DNA of 64,000 nt from Ancylobacter aquaticus (GCF_004339465.1 NZ_SMFY01000001.1:1736001-1800000); one strand, 5' to 3'. Counted from the first letter of the stretch, positions 1 to 9,859 are shown. Program-made: numbers and translations. Notes: generated from the letters alone by a model not told the origin.

Positions 1-2
1 AG

Positions 3-539
3 GACCCGAACTCCAAGGACCCGAAGGAAATCGAAGCCGCCGGCAAGCTGCTTGCGCCGATCCGTCCCTTCATCCGCAAGTTCGACAGCTCGGGCTACAT
101 CAACGCGCTGGCCGGCGGCGACATCTGCATCGCGCTCGGCTGGTCGGGCGACGTGTTCCAGGCCAAGGCCCGCGCCGAGGAAGCCGCCGAGAAGACCGGC
201 AAGCCGCCGATCAACATCGAATACATCATCCCCAAGGAAGGCGCGCTGATGTGGTTCGACAACTTCGCGATCCCGAAGGATGCCCCGCATCCGGAAGAAG
301 CGCTGGCGTTCATCAACTACATGATGAAGCCCGAAGTGGCGGCGAAGAACTCCGACTACATCTCCTACGCCAACGGCAATCTTGAATCGCAGAAGTTCAT
401 CGACAAGGCGATCCTCGACAACCCGGCGATCTATCCGGACAAGGAGACGCAGGACAAGCTGTTCACCGTCACCACCTATCCGCAGAAGGTGCAGCGCGTC
501 GTCACCCGCACCTGGGGCGACTTCAAGCGCGGCCGTTGA
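3..539 (+). CDS. potF: Polyamine (putrescine/spermidine) ABC transporter substrate-binding protein, C-terminal part
   Basis: This is the last 178 codons of a periplasmic solute-binding protein; the start lies left of the window. The visible part contains GGDICIALGWSGDVFQAKARA, EYIIPKEGALMWFDNFAIPKDAPHPEEA and FINYMMKPEVAA, which are hallmark segments of the PotF/PotD family. Those proteins capture putrescine or spermidine in the periplasm and hand it to a PotGHI-type membrane complex. The ATPase and permease genes are not visible and would be expected outside the window. A good intrinsic terminator follows within 35 bases, so this is the last gene of its transcript. The family is secure; the exact polyamine cannot be told. 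Confidence 0.88.
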   Translation, partial: DPNSKDPKEIEAAGKLLAPIRPFIRKFDSSGYINALAGGDICIALGWSGDVFQAKARAEEAAEKTGKPPINIEYIIPKEGALMWFDNFAIPKDAPHPEEALAFINYMMKPEVAAKNSDYISYANGNLESQKFIDKAILDNPAIYPDKETQDKLFTVTTYPQKVQRVVTRTWGDFKRGR

Positions 540-572
540 GCGGTATCTGAGCAGCGCTCAGATTTTGACGCG

Positions 573-600
573 AAAGGCCGGGACCCGTCCCGGCCTTTTT
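573..600 (+). terminator. Rho-independent terminator after potF
   Basis: A GC-rich stem (ggccggga / tcccggcc) with a short ccg-type loop is followed directly by five T residues. It lies about 35 bases after the potF stop codon. Confidence 0.85.
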
Positions 601-667
601 GTTGGGGTGGAGGGTACGATCCCAGGCTTTGAGGGTGCGGTCTGTCCGCGGAAGCCTGGTCCGTGCC

Positions 668-793
668 CTAGCCGATCTGCTCGATGATGATGGCGCGGAT
701 TTGCTCGCGCGTGAGGCCGCAGGGCTCCGGCTTCCACTCCTGGCTGGAGCGGACAATGGCGGGCGCGGGCTGGGTGAGCTTTTGAGTACGCAT
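668..793 (-). CDS. Small conserved-looking protein, 41 aa, unknown function
   Basis: A 41-codon frame begins MRTQKLTQPAPAIV and ends TREQIRAIIIEQIG. An AGAGGA ribosome-binding site sits five bases before its ATG, which is better than chance for so short a frame. The C-terminal part, with a Cys-Gly-Leu-Thr-Arg-Glu-Gln-Ile pattern and a closing Ile-Gly, resembles short hypothetical proteins of Rhizobiales ending in an EQIG-like motif; this is from memory. There is no signal peptide or membrane segment, and no neighbour suggests a role. It stands alone between two plus-strand genes. It could be a chance frame. Confidence 0.5.
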   Translation of the reverse strand: MRTQKLTQPAPAIVRSSQEWKPEPCGLTREQIRAIIIEQIG

Positions 794-1058
794 ATATCCT
801 CTTGGCCGCTTCGACCTGTGGTCGGCGGCTGACGCTGGTGCGTCGAATGTGTGAGTGAAGAAAAGCCCGGCGTCTTTCAGACGGGGCTGGCCGCAAGAGC
901 GACGATGGGAATTCTACTGTGCCAATGCGTCGCCATTGAGGCGCCCGGAGCGTTTCGTCCGCCCGTGTCGTGGGCGCAAGCGTGCGGCGTGCCCGTGCTC
1001 CGGCGATTGTGATGATCGGCGCCCTGCAATCCCTAAGGTGATGCTATATGCGGCAGCC

Positions 1059-1508
1059 ATGAACAAGCCTGCTCCCGTGCCGCCCGCCGTCAATCTTCTG
1101 CTCTACGGAGCGGCCTTTGCCTGCCTGCTCATGATCGTGGTTCTTTCCTTGCTGCCGTCTCGGGAGATGCCGACCACAGGCATTCCGGATGGCACCGACC
1201 ACTTCCTCGCCTATTGGGGAACGGGTGGCCTGATGGCGCTCGCCTTCCGCTCGCGGGGCAGGGTGCTACTGGTGGCAGGCGTCGCCCTGATCGGCCTGGG
1301 CGGTCTTATGGAGGTGCTTCAGCAACTCTCGCCGGGCCGCACCTCGACATGGAGCGACTTTTTCATGAGCGGCGGAGGGGCGCTCGCCGGCCTCCTCATG
1401 GGCACGGTGGCGGCCCGCATCATCAGCCATCTGCGCAGGCAGTACAGCGGCGCCTCGCGAGCCAGATCTACCTCGCAACATGCGCCTGTCGGAACGACTC
1501 GTCCCTGA
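1059..1508 (+). CDS. VanZ-like family membrane protein
   Basis: A 149-residue protein with about four hydrophobic segments. The first covers residues 8-30 and is followed by a LLPSREMPTTG loop. Then comes DHFLAYWGTGGLMALAF, and then LIGLGGLMEVLQQLSPGRTSTWSDFFMSGGGALAG. The D-H-x-x-A-Y, E-x-x-Q and R-x-x-x-x-x-D-x-x-x-[NS]-x-x-G pattern is the VanZ-like signature. The founding member gives low-level teicoplanin resistance, but most family members have no known role. The frame is open further upstream, but the earlier part is Arg-rich and not protein-like. ATG at 1059 was chosen because the hydrophobic segment starts soon after it; ATG at 1041 is an alternative. Confidence 0.75.
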   Translation: MNKPAPVPPAVNLLLYGAAFACLLMIVVLSLLPSREMPTTGIPDGTDHFLAYWGTGGLMALAFRSRGRVLLVAGVALIGLGGLMEVLQQLSPGRTSTWSDFFMSGGGALAGLLMGTVAARIISHLRRQYSGASRARSTSQHAPVGTTRP

Positions 1509-1604
1509 GCCGGGTGACCGCCGCCAGCGTCGCGACCGGCTCCGCCATTTGATCCACCGCCGCCGCGCCCGCGTAACCGGAGCAAAGCTGCGGAGGTACC
1601 ATTG

Positions 1605-2105
1605 ATGAGAACGCTCCTCTTTGCCGGGATGCTCGCCTTTGTCGGGCTTGGCGCTTCGTCGGCTCAGGCCCGGGATCTGGTGCTCGAACAGTTCTTCGCC
1701 GGCCGCACGGTTGCCGAAGGCTCCTTCTCCGCCATCAACGGGGTGAAGCGCACCTTTACCGTCGACCTCGACGGTCGTTGGAACGGGCATGTGCTCACCC
1801 TCGTGGAGGATTTCCGTTTCGCCGACGGCGAGAAGGACCGGAAGACGTGGCGGTTCGAGAAGCTGGGGCCGGGGCGCTATCGCGGCACGCGCGAGGATGT
1901 GCGGGGCGACACGCTGGTCAGCGTCAAGGGCGACACCGCCACCTTCAGCTATGTCGTCGACCTCGATGCCGGCGCCGATGAAAACCTTGTGCGCTTCCAC
2001 GACAAGATGGTGCTGCGCGACGACAGCACCGTGCTGAACACCGCCTGGGTCACGAAGTACGGCTTTCCGGTGGCTCTGACTCGGGTCGCGTTCCGTCGGC
2101 CCTAG
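1605..2105 (+). CDS. DUF3833 family exported protein
   Basis: A 166-residue protein with a Sec signal peptide (residues 1-22, ending SAQA). The body reads LEQFFAGRTVAEGSF, then FADGEKDRKTWRFEKLGPGRYRG, then a C-terminal WVTKYGFPVALTRVAF. This matches the DUF3833 family of small periplasmic or lipocalin-like proteins of unknown role. GGAGG lies eight bases before ATG 1605, so the in-frame TTG just before it is less likely to be the start. It is followed by a second small exported protein and an MFS carrier in the same direction, which suggests one transcript. The family is fairly sure; the function is unknown. Confidence 0.78.
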   Translation: MRTLLFAGMLAFVGLGASSAQARDLVLEQFFAGRTVAEGSFSAINGVKRTFTVDLDGRWNGHVLTLVEDFRFADGEKDRKTWRFEKLGPGRYRGTREDVRGDTLVSVKGDTATFSYVVDLDAGADENLVRFHDKMVLRDDSTVLNTAWVTKYGFPVALTRVAFRRP

Positions 2106-2151
2106 GACCGTTCCACTCCTCGCTTTCCCTCTACATTTCCGGAGGAAGTCC

Positions 2152-2541
2152 ATGCGCTCCCATCTGACATCCGCTTCGATCGGACTTCTTCTCGTTATTG
2201 CGGCGGCGCCCGCCGTGGCGGAGCCGCTGAGTGGCGCCGAGATCAAGGAAAGGATCGGCGGCGAACTGGTGCGGCTGAGCACCCCCTATGGCGTGACCCT
2301 GCCGCTGATCTACCGCGATGACGGGGTCGTCTCCGGCGATCTCTCCGGCTTCTCCGTTGGCGCCATGCTCGCCCCGCGCGAGGAGGGCCGCTGGTGGGTG
2401 AAGGATGACCGGCTCTGCCAGAAATGGCCGACCTGGTACGACGGCCGCACCTATTGCTTCACCATCACCTCGCTGGGGCCCACGAAGATTGCGTGGACAC
2501 GCGACGACGGGTTGTCCGGAACTGCCGTGATGGGTCGCTGA
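2152..2541 (+). CDS. Small exported protein of unknown function
   Basis: A 129-residue protein with a clear signal peptide (hydrophobic core LLLVIAAAPAVA, cleavage near residue 23-24). The mature part is a little over 100 residues. It carries an LSGAEIKERIGG start, a WWVKDDRLCQKWPTWYDGRTYCF segment with two Cys that could form a disulfide, and a SLGPTKIAWTRDDGLSGTA end. This last pattern is seen in many small alphaproteobacterial secreted proteins of unknown role. GGAGGA precedes the ATG with good spacing. The next gene starts one base after its stop codon, so it is probably in one operon with the DUF3833 gene and the MFS carrier. Confidence 0.7.
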   Translation: MRSHLTSASIGLLLVIAAAPAVAEPLSGAEIKERIGGELVRLSTPYGVTLPLIYRDDGVVSGDLSGFSVGAMLAPREEGRWWVKDDRLCQKWPTWYDGRTYCFTITSLGPTKIAWTRDDGLSGTAVMGR

Positions 2542-2542
2542 C

Positions 2543-3898
2543 GTGGCAACCCAGGAGGCGCGGGAACTTCCTGTCCGGCGCCTCGCGCTTTACTCGCTGC
2601 CGGCGCTGCCACTCGCCGCCTTGGCGCTGCCTTTCTACGTGATCGTGCCGAGCTTCTATGCCGAGGCGCTCGGGCTCTCGCTCGCGTCCGTCGGCACCGC
2701 CCTGCTGGCGATCCGCATCCTCGATGCCGTCGCCGACCCGTTTCTCGGCTGGGCCTCCGACCATATCGCTCCCGCCATGGGTCGGCGGCGCGCGCTCATG
2801 CTGGTGGCGACGCCGGTCACGGCGCTGTGCGCGTTCATGGTGTTCTGGCCCGGCGCGGGAGCGGGCATCGCCTATCTCGTGCTGTGGGGGCTCGGCTTGT
2901 CCCTCGGCTATACGGCCCTCAGCCTCGCCTACACCGCCTGGGGCGCCGAGATCAGCCCGGATTATCGCGGCCGCGCGCGGGTGGTCGCCGCGCGCGAGGC
3001 CGTGACGCTGCTGGGCACGTTGCTCGCCATCGCGCTGCCCTTCGCGATCGGCATCGGCGGCAGTGCGGGCGGCTTCAATGGGCTCGCGGCGATGGGCGTG
3101 TTCGTGCTGGTCGCCTTGCCGCTCGCCACCGCCGGCTGTGTCCTCGGCGTGCCGGAGCCGGCCAACCGGACACGCGCGCGGCTTCGTTTCAGTGCGGGGC
3201 TGCGCCATCTCCGGGCGAATCGTCCCTTCCTCCGGCTGATCGCCGCGTTCCTGCTCAACGGCATTGCCAACGCCATTCCAGCGACGCTGTTTCTCTACTT
3301 CGTCGCCGACCGCATCGGCGCGGCCGCGCTGCAGGGGCCGCTGCTGTTCCTCTATTTCCTTTGCGGGGTGGCCGGGCTGCCGTTGGCACTGCGCTGCGCG
3401 GGCCGCTTCGGCAAGCACCGCGCCTGGTGCGGCGCCATGGCTGTGGCCTGCGTCGTCTTTGCCGGCGCCGGCTGGCTCGGGCCGGGCGATGTCGTGCCCT
3501 TCGCGCTCATCTGCGCCGCCACCGGCCTGCTGCTCGCCTTCGATGTGGCGCTGCCGCCGGCGATCCAGGCCGATGTGATCGATGTGGACACCGCCGCCTC
3601 CGGCGAACAGCGCTCGGGGCTTTATTTCGCGCTCTGGGCGCTTGCCACCAAGCTGGCGCTGGCGATCGCGGTGGGCGTCACCTTTCCGCTGCTGGACTGG
3701 GCCGGCTACCAACCCGGCGATGGTGCGCCCTCGACGGAAGCCAGCGCGGCGCTGGCCATGCTTTATGCGTGGCTGCCTATTCCGGCCAAGCTGGCGGCGA
3801 TTGCATTGATGTGGGGATTTCCGCTCGACGAGACCGCGCAGGGCCGGTTGCGTCGCGAAATCGACGCCGGCGCGGCGGCGGTGCACCGGCCCGGCTAG
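2543..3898 (+). CDS. MFS transporter, GPH/MelB-like
   Basis: A 451-residue inner-membrane carrier with about twelve hydrophobic segments. The loop DAVADPFLGWASDHIAPAMGRRRALML between helices 2 and 3 is the characteristic D-P-x-x-G-x-x-x-D-x-x-x-x-x-x-x-G-R-R-R-x motif of sodium/sugar (GPH) symporters. This makes it a cation-coupled or facilitated carrier; the substrate is unknown. The GTG start lies one base after the upstream stop codon, so translation is probably coupled. Its stop codon overlaps that of the convergent gene at 3895. Carriers of this type next to DUF3833 genes occur in other alphaproteobacteria (from memory), which supports one operon. Confidence 0.8.
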   Translation: MATQEARELPVRRLALYSLPALPLAALALPFYVIVPSFYAEALGLSLASVGTALLAIRILDAVADPFLGWASDHIAPAMGRRRALMLVATPVTALCAFMVFWPGAGAGIAYLVLWGLGLSLGYTALSLAYTAWGAEISPDYRGRARVVAAREAVTLLGTLLAIALPFAIGIGGSAGGFNGLAAMGVFVLVALPLATAGCVLGVPEPANRTRARLRFSAGLRHLRANRPFLRLIAAFLLNGIANAIPATLFLYFVADRIGAAALQGPLLFLYFLCGVAGLPLALRCAGRFGKHRAWCGAMAVACVVFAGAGWLGPGDVVPFALICAATGLLLAFDVALPPAIQADVIDVDTAASGEQRSGLYFALWALATKLALAIAVGVTFPLLDWAGYQPGDGAPSTEASAALAMLYAWLPIPAKLAAIALMWGFPLDETAQGRLRREIDAGAAAVHRPG

Positions 3899-4566
3899 GG
3901 CGCCCGGCGCCGCAGCCTCAGCGCCCCCAGCACGGCGGCCAGCATGGACGTCGCCAACATAGGCCAGGCCTGCGCCTCCCCCATCGCCAGCAAGGTGAGG
4001 CCACTGAACAGGCACCACAGGAGCGGAATCGGCAGCAGCACGGCAAGCCATCGCCCGCGCGCCATGAGCAGCAGGCCGATTGTCACCAGGACGGTCGGGT
4101 CGGGCGCGATGCCGAACATTTCCGCTCCCGCGAGCGGGCGGCCGGTGACAAACGGCAGCGCGGGATAAAGCAGCAGGCCGGCGAGAGCCAGCCCCAGCCC
4201 GGTATTCGCGATGGCGTCGAGCCGCCCCATCAGCGGGCCGCCGGGCACAAGGGCGGCGGCGAGCAGCAGCAGGGCCTGCACGAAGAAGGCCGGTGCGGCA
4301 TAGGCAACGGCCCAGTTGATCCCGGCATAGCGCTGCAGCAGGAACGACCAGCCTACCAGGGCCCAGACGGGACCGAGAAGGAGCCCGGTCCACAGCATCG
4401 CCCGGCCGGGCCAGCGCAGGATCACGAGTACCAGCACCAGCCCTGCCAAGGTCGTCGCCAGATGCAGTGGCCACAGCGCCGCGTTCTGCGCCTCGAACAG
4501 TCGCCAGTAGACGCGGGGCGAAAACAGCAGGAAGTCGTCCAGCCGATAGGTCCACCATTCGGACAT
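3895..4566 (-). CDS. DUF6064-like multi-pass membrane protein
   Basis: A 223-residue protein with about seven to eight hydrophobic segments. It begins MSEWWTYRLDDFLLFSPRVYWRLFEAQNAALWP and ends in an Arg-rich tail. The N-terminal SPRxYxRLFExxNxAxWP pattern is what I recall for DUF6064 proteins, which have no established function. The ATG overlaps the stop codon of the aldo/keto reductase gene by one base (TAATG), so the two are translationally coupled. A longer upstream frame exists but runs inside the neighbour, is basic and low in hydrophobicity, and was rejected as the start. Confidence 0.7.
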   Translation of the reverse strand: MSEWWTYRLDDFLLFSPRVYWRLFEAQNAALWPLHLATTLAGLVLVLVILRWPGRAMLWTGLLLGPVWALVGWSFLLQRYAGINWAVAYAAPAFFVQALLLLAAALVPGGPLMGRLDAIANTGLGLALAGLLLYPALPFVTGRPLAGAEMFGIAPDPTVLVTIGLLLMARGRWLAVLLPIPLLWCLFSGLTLLAMGEAQAWPMLATSMLAAVLGALRLRRRAP

Positions 4567-5483
4567 TAAAGCGCGCCGATATGGGCGGCGATGCGCCCGC
4601 GCAAGTCCCTGTCGGGCAGCGCGCCGCCGGCGGCGGCGAGATTTTCCCGTACATGGTCGACGCGGGTGGTGGCGGGGATGACGACGGTGACCGCCGGCTC
4701 GGCCAGGATGAACTTCAGGATCAGCTGCGCCCAGCTCGTCGCGCCGACCTCGGCCGCCCACTGCGGCAGCGGCTCGCCGTCGAGACGCCGTGTCAGCGCG
4801 CCTTGCTGGAAGGGTCGGTTGACGATCACCGCGATCCCGCGCTCGGCCGCGAGCGGCAGCAGACGCTGTTCGGCGTCGCGGTCGACCGGGTTGTAGCTGA
4901 GCTGCACGAAATCGAGCGGGTGGCGCTGCATGATCTGCTCGACCAGATCGTGACGGCGCCCCTCCGACGTTGTGATGCCGACATAGCGCAGCCGGCCTGC
5001 GGCCTTCATGGCGAAGAGCGTGTCGAGATGCGCCTCCCAGCCCGCCAGATTATGCACCTGCAGGAGATCGAAACGTTCCACGCCCCAGAGCCGGCGCGTC
5101 TGCTCGATCTGGGCTGGACCATTCGTGCCCGACGAGGTCCAGACCTTTTCCGCCGAGAACAGCGTGTCCGGTCGCCCCAGCGTGGCGAGGCCGCGGCCGA
5201 TCACCGCCTGCGAGGATCCATACATCGGCGAACTGTCGATCATGCGTCCTCCGCCCGCGAAGAACGCCGCCATGACGGCGGTGCACTCCGCCTGCAATGC
5301 CGTATCGTCGCCGACATTGAAGGTGATCCAGCTGCCGAGCCCGATGGAAGGGATCTGTTCGCCGGAGGAGGGGATGGGTCGGGCAAGGGGCGCCGTCTTA
5401 CCGAACACCCGCCCCGCCGGCAGGGCGAGCATGGCGGTGCCGAGGGCGGCTGTTGCCATGAGACTTCTGCGTGTGAGTGTCAC
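4566..5483 (-). CDS. Tat-exported aldo/keto reductase
   Basis: A protein of about 305 residues. The N-terminus has a twin-arginine signal (LTRRSLMATAALGTAMLALPAG), so it is probably folded in the cytoplasm and exported. The barrel shows IDSSPMYGSSQAVIGRGL, with the catalytic Asp and Tyr of the AKR superfamily. Further motifs are VWTSSG in place of the usual lysine strand, RYVGITT and LSYNPVDRDAEQRLLPLAAERGIAVIVNRPF. An Arg-rich NADPH-binding tail is weak. The GTG at 5483 was chosen because GGGAGAG lies five bases upstream. Exported AKRs are uncommon because the cofactor is cytoplasmic. It is coupled to the DUF6064-like gene downstream. Confidence 0.8.
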   Translation of the reverse strand: MTLTRRSLMATAALGTAMLALPAGRVFGKTAPLARPIPSSGEQIPSIGLGSWITFNVGDDTALQAECTAVMAAFFAGGGRMIDSSPMYGSSQAVIGRGLATLGRPDTLFSAEKVWTSSGTNGPAQIEQTRRLWGVERFDLLQVHNLAGWEAHLDTLFAMKAAGRLRYVGITTSEGRRHDLVEQIMQRHPLDFVQLSYNPVDRDAEQRLLPLAAERGIAVIVNRPFQQGALTRRLDGEPLPQWAAEVGATSWAQLILKFILAEPAVTVVIPATTRVDHVRENLAAAGGALPDRDLRGRIAAHIGAL

Positions 5484-5674
5484 CAACTCTCCCGTCGCGC
5501 TACGACCCTTGACCTAAGGTCTGATCCTATCGCGTCCACCGGGGTGGGGGATCACAGCTGCGTGGGCGGCTCATTCGTGCGGCGAGACGAGACCGGCGCG
5601 CGTCGCTCGTCCGTGCACGAAGGTGGGGGCAGGGAGGTCGAGCCTGCCCCGGGGGGGCGCCGGGCGAGGCGGGT

Positions 5675-6580
5675 CTACATCCGCCAGCGCTTGTAGAACC
5701 AGGTCCATTGATCGGGATACTCGCGCACCCAGCCTTCAACCACCGAGGTGATCATCTGCATGGCGCCGTCGACATCGATCTTGCCCTTGGCGTCGCGCGG
5801 CAGGTCGAGCGCGGGCGTGCACTGGATGCGGAAACGCCCCTCCGGCAGGCGGATGACCCGTACCCCGTGCACCGGGCATTCATAAAGGCGGGCGAGGCGG
5901 GCAATGGTGGGATTGGCCGAGCAGGGCTGGCCGAAGAACTGAACCGTGGGGCCGCCCCGGCGTGCCTGATCGACGAGGATGCCGAGATGCTTGCCCTGGT
6001 CGAGCACGGCGGCGAGTTCGAACACCGCCACATGCGAGGCGGCGACCAGATTGCCCATCACCCGGCTGCGCGCCTCGAACAGCAAATCGGCCAGGAACGA
6101 ATTGTCGGGCGCGCGGAACAGCACCGCACTGTCCAGCCCCTGTGCGGCGGCGGCGATGGCCGGCAGCTCCCAGTTCGCCAGATGCGCGGTGAAGACGAGG
6201 GCCGGCTTGCCGTCGATCCGCATGGCGACGAAATTGGAGACGCCTGTGGTCTCGATCCGGCTCTTGGCCGGCTCCCACATATTGTACTGCCAGATGCGGT
6301 CGAGATGGACGAACTCGCCGCCCATGCGGCCGAGATTGTCCCACATGCCGATGGCAATGGCTTCGCGCTCGGCCTCGGTCTTCTCGGGGTAGGCAAGGCG
6401 CAGGTTCCTCAGCGCAATGCGGTGGATCGAGGTGCGTGGCCCGATCTTGCGGGCCCAGAAGCCTCCGGCCCACGAGGCGAAGCGCGGCGGCTGCAGGCGC
6501 ATCAGGCGCGCCAGCGTCCACACGCCCGCCGAGAGCGTGGCATCGCGCAGGCGCGTGGTCCAGGGGCGGGGCGCAGCCAT
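5675..6580 (-). CDS. lpxXL: Lipid A very-long-chain acyltransferase (LpxXL-like, HtrB/LpxL family)
   Basis: A 301-residue inner-membrane acyltransferase. It carries the family HxxxxE/D motif as HLANWE, then RAPDNSFLADLLFEARSRVMGNLV, GILVDQARRGGPTVQFFGQP (the substrate-binding strand) and a PDQWTWFYKRW end; these are typical of LpxL/LpxM lysophospholipid acyltransferases. It is the last gene of the minus-strand cluster starting with acpXL. In Rhizobium the equivalent gene transfers the 27-hydroxyoctacosanoyl (C28) chain from AcpXL to lipid A. That role is inferred from the conserved gene order. It follows the zinc dehydrogenase by 27 bases. Confidence 0.87.
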   Translation of the reverse strand: MAAPRPWTTRLRDATLSAGVWTLARLMRLQPPRFASWAGGFWARKIGPRTSIHRIALRNLRLAYPEKTEAEREAIAIGMWDNLGRMGGEFVHLDRIWQYNMWEPAKSRIETTGVSNFVAMRIDGKPALVFTAHLANWELPAIAAAAQGLDSAVLFRAPDNSFLADLLFEARSRVMGNLVAASHVAVFELAAVLDQGKHLGILVDQARRGGPTVQFFGQPCSANPTIARLARLYECPVHGVRVIRLPEGRFRIQCTPALDLPRDAKGKIDVDGAMQMITSVVEGWVREYPDQWTWFYKRWRM

Positions 6581-6607
6581 CAGCGGTTGCTTCGATCCTT
6601 GCCGGCG

Positions 6608-7630
6608 TCAGAAGGTGATGACGACCTTGCCGAACACGCGGCGCGTCTCCAGACGCTCCAGCCCGGCGCCGAACTGATCCAGCGGGAACTGCGAATCGAT
6701 GACCGGCAGCACACCGCGCTCCATCCGCTTCAGCCCGTCGGCAATCGCGCGGATCGGCGCGCCGAAGGAGCCGATGATGCGGTACTGGCGCTGGAACAGC
6801 TGCATCAGGTTCATGCTCACCGAAACGCCCGAGGTCGACCCGCAGGTGACGAGCCGCGCACCCGGCTTCATCGACAGCAGCGAGCCGTTCCATGTCTCGG
6901 CGCCGACATGCTCGAACACCACGTCGACACCCTTTTTCTTGGTGATCTTGCGCACCTCGTGCTCGAAGCGGTCGGTCTTGTAGTTGATGACGTGGTCGGC
7001 GCCCAGCGCCAGCGCCTTGGCGCACTTCTCGTCATCGCCCGCCGTGGTGATGACGGTGCAACCGATTTCCTTGGCCATGCGGATCGCCACCGTGCCGATG
7101 CCCGAGCCGGCAGCGTGGACCAGAATGGTCTCGCCCGGCTCCAGCCTGGCATTGTCGAACAGCATGTGCTCGACGGTGGAGAAGGTGACGGGCGCGGTGG
7201 CGGCGTCGGTCCAGGAGATGCCGTCCGGGATCGGCACGCACAGGCGTTCCTTGATGTTGAGCTGGTCGCGGGCGAAGCCGTCGACATGGAAGCCCATCAC
7301 GCCAGCGACCTCCTCGCAGAGATTGTCGCGTCCCTGACGGCACTTGGAGCACTGGCCGCAGGTCAGCGCGCCATACATGGCAACCTTCGAGCCGGGCTTG
7401 AAGCGGGTGACGCCCTCGCCGATGGCGGTGACTTCGCCCACCGCCTCGGCGCCCACCACCAGCGGCATCTTGCGCTTGGCGAAGGCCATGCCGCGCCAGC
7501 CCCAGACGTCGATGTGGTTCAGCGCCAGCGCCTTGACGCTGACCTGCACCTCGCCCGGCTCCGGCGCGCCGGGGGCGGGCAGGTCGGTAAGGATCAGTTC
7601 GCGGTCGGAGACCAGTTGAAGCGCGCGCAT
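6608..7630 (-). CDS. Zinc-binding alcohol dehydrogenase/quinone oxidoreductase of the VLCFA cluster
   Basis: A 340-residue medium-chain dehydrogenase. Residues roughly 89-105 contain CGQCSKCRQGRDNLC, the four-cysteine structural zinc site. It also has GAEAVGEVTAIGEGV, the nucleotide-binding AAGSGIGTVAIRMAK and GSFGAPI. In Rhizobium acpXL clusters an alcohol-dehydrogenase-like gene lies at this position and is thought to act in very-long-chain fatty acid synthesis, possibly as an enoyl reductase; here this rests on context only. A 160-base gap with two hairpins separates it from the SDR gene upstream, so its expression may be partly separate. Confidence 0.82.
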   Translation of the reverse strand: MRALQLVSDRELILTDLPAPGAPEPGEVQVSVKALALNHIDVWGWRGMAFAKRKMPLVVGAEAVGEVTAIGEGVTRFKPGSKVAMYGALTCGQCSKCRQGRDNLCEEVAGVMGFHVDGFARDQLNIKERLCVPIPDGISWTDAATAPVTFSTVEHMLFDNARLEPGETILVHAAGSGIGTVAIRMAKEIGCTVITTAGDDEKCAKALALGADHVINYKTDRFEHEVRKITKKKGVDVVFEHVGAETWNGSLLSMKPGARLVTCGSTSGVSVSMNLMQLFQRQYRIIGSFGAPIRAIADGLKRMERGVLPVIDSQFPLDQFGAGLERLETRRVFGKVVITF

Positions 7631-7666
7631 TGAAAACTCCGAAGCACCGAGCCGCCCAATCGCCCC

Positions 7667-7742
7667 ATCCCCGGACCGTATCCGGGGATCCAGAACCGGA
7701 ACCGCGAGGGCAGGGTCTGGGTGGCCGGGTCACGCCCGGCCA
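7667..7742. repeat. REP-like palindromic intergenic element
   Basis: Two perfect hairpins lie side by side. Positions 7667-7675 pair with 7681-7689 (atccccgga / tccggggat), and 7722-7729 pair with 7735-7742 (tggccggg / cccggcca). The phrasing, with a ccggggatccagaacc core and a gtcacgcccggccatga end, resembles dispersed extragenic palindromes of Rhizobiales that I recall. It sits inside the otherwise tightly packed VLCFA cluster. It has no T-run, so it is not a typical terminator. Confidence 0.5.
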
Positions 7743-7790
7743 TGAGGGGGCTGCGCCGCCCGTGAAAAATCTGAAGGCTGGATAGCGAAA

Positions 7791-8539
7791 TCAGCGCTGA
7801 ATGGCTAGTGCGGCGGTGAGCCCGCCATCCACCGGCAGGGTCGCGCCGGTGACATAGGCGGCGCCGGGCGACAGCAGGAAGGCGACCACCGCCGCCACAT
7901 CCTCCGGCACGGCGAAGCGGCCGGCGGGGATCTGCTTCTCGACATTGGCGCGGTAGGCGGCATAGGGCGCCAGCATCGCCGTGTCGACGAAGCCGGGCGC
8001 GACGACATTGACCGTCACCCCGCGCCGGGCGCTCTCGATGGCCAGCGTCCGGCAATAGCCTGCCAGTGCCGCCTTGGAGCCGGCGTAGATGGCATTGCCG
8101 GCATTGGCGACTTCGGCGGCGATCGAGCCGATGGCGACAATCCGCCCGGCGCGGGCGCGCGTCATCGGCCGTACCAGCGCGCCCACTAGCTTCACGAAAG
8201 ACCAGTAGTTCACCTGCATGAGCTGCTCGGCGCGGTTCTGGTCGACCAGCGCGGCCAGCGTGTCGTAGCTCATCCCGGCATTGTGGACGAAGCCGAAATA
8301 GGTCGGCTCCTCGGCGAGGACGGCGGCGAAGGCTTCCACCGCCGCCTTGTCGGCGAGGTCGAGCGAGCGCGCTTCAACGCGGGCGTCCGGCTTCTCGGCC
8401 ATGATCGCGGCGATCAGCGCCTGCGCCTCGGCTTCCGCCGTGCGGACGGTGAAGACGACCTCGCAGCCCGCCAGCGCCAGTGCGCGCACGATGGCCGCGC
8501 CGACGCCGCGCCCGCCGCCGGTGACGAGGACACGCTGGC

Positions 8540-8543
<4 letters not shown>
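7791..8543 (-). CDS. SDR-family 3-oxoacyl-ACP reductase-like protein
   Basis: A 250-residue short-chain dehydrogenase. TGGGRGVG near residue 8 binds NAD(P)H, HNAG is the NNAG-equivalent, S and YAGSK give the catalytic Ser-Tyr-Lys, and the C-terminus reads GAAYVTGATLPVDGG. It probably acts as a FabG-like ketoreductase for the long acyl chain on AcpXL, an inference from the cluster. The GTG start overlaps the stop codon of the upstream ketosynthase (GTGA), so the two are translationally coupled. The longer frame inside the neighbour was rejected. Confidence 0.82.
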
Positions 8544-9820
<1,277 letters not shown>

Positions 9821-9859
9821 GATCTGCTCCTCGGAAGCGCAACGCTTCCGTCGTTCGAT

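Noticed and set aside
2827-5696. Two long plus-strand frames across the MFS, DUF6064 and aldo/keto reductase genes
   Set aside because: Arg/Gln/Gly-rich translations without motifs; the overlapping genes have clear families and start signals.
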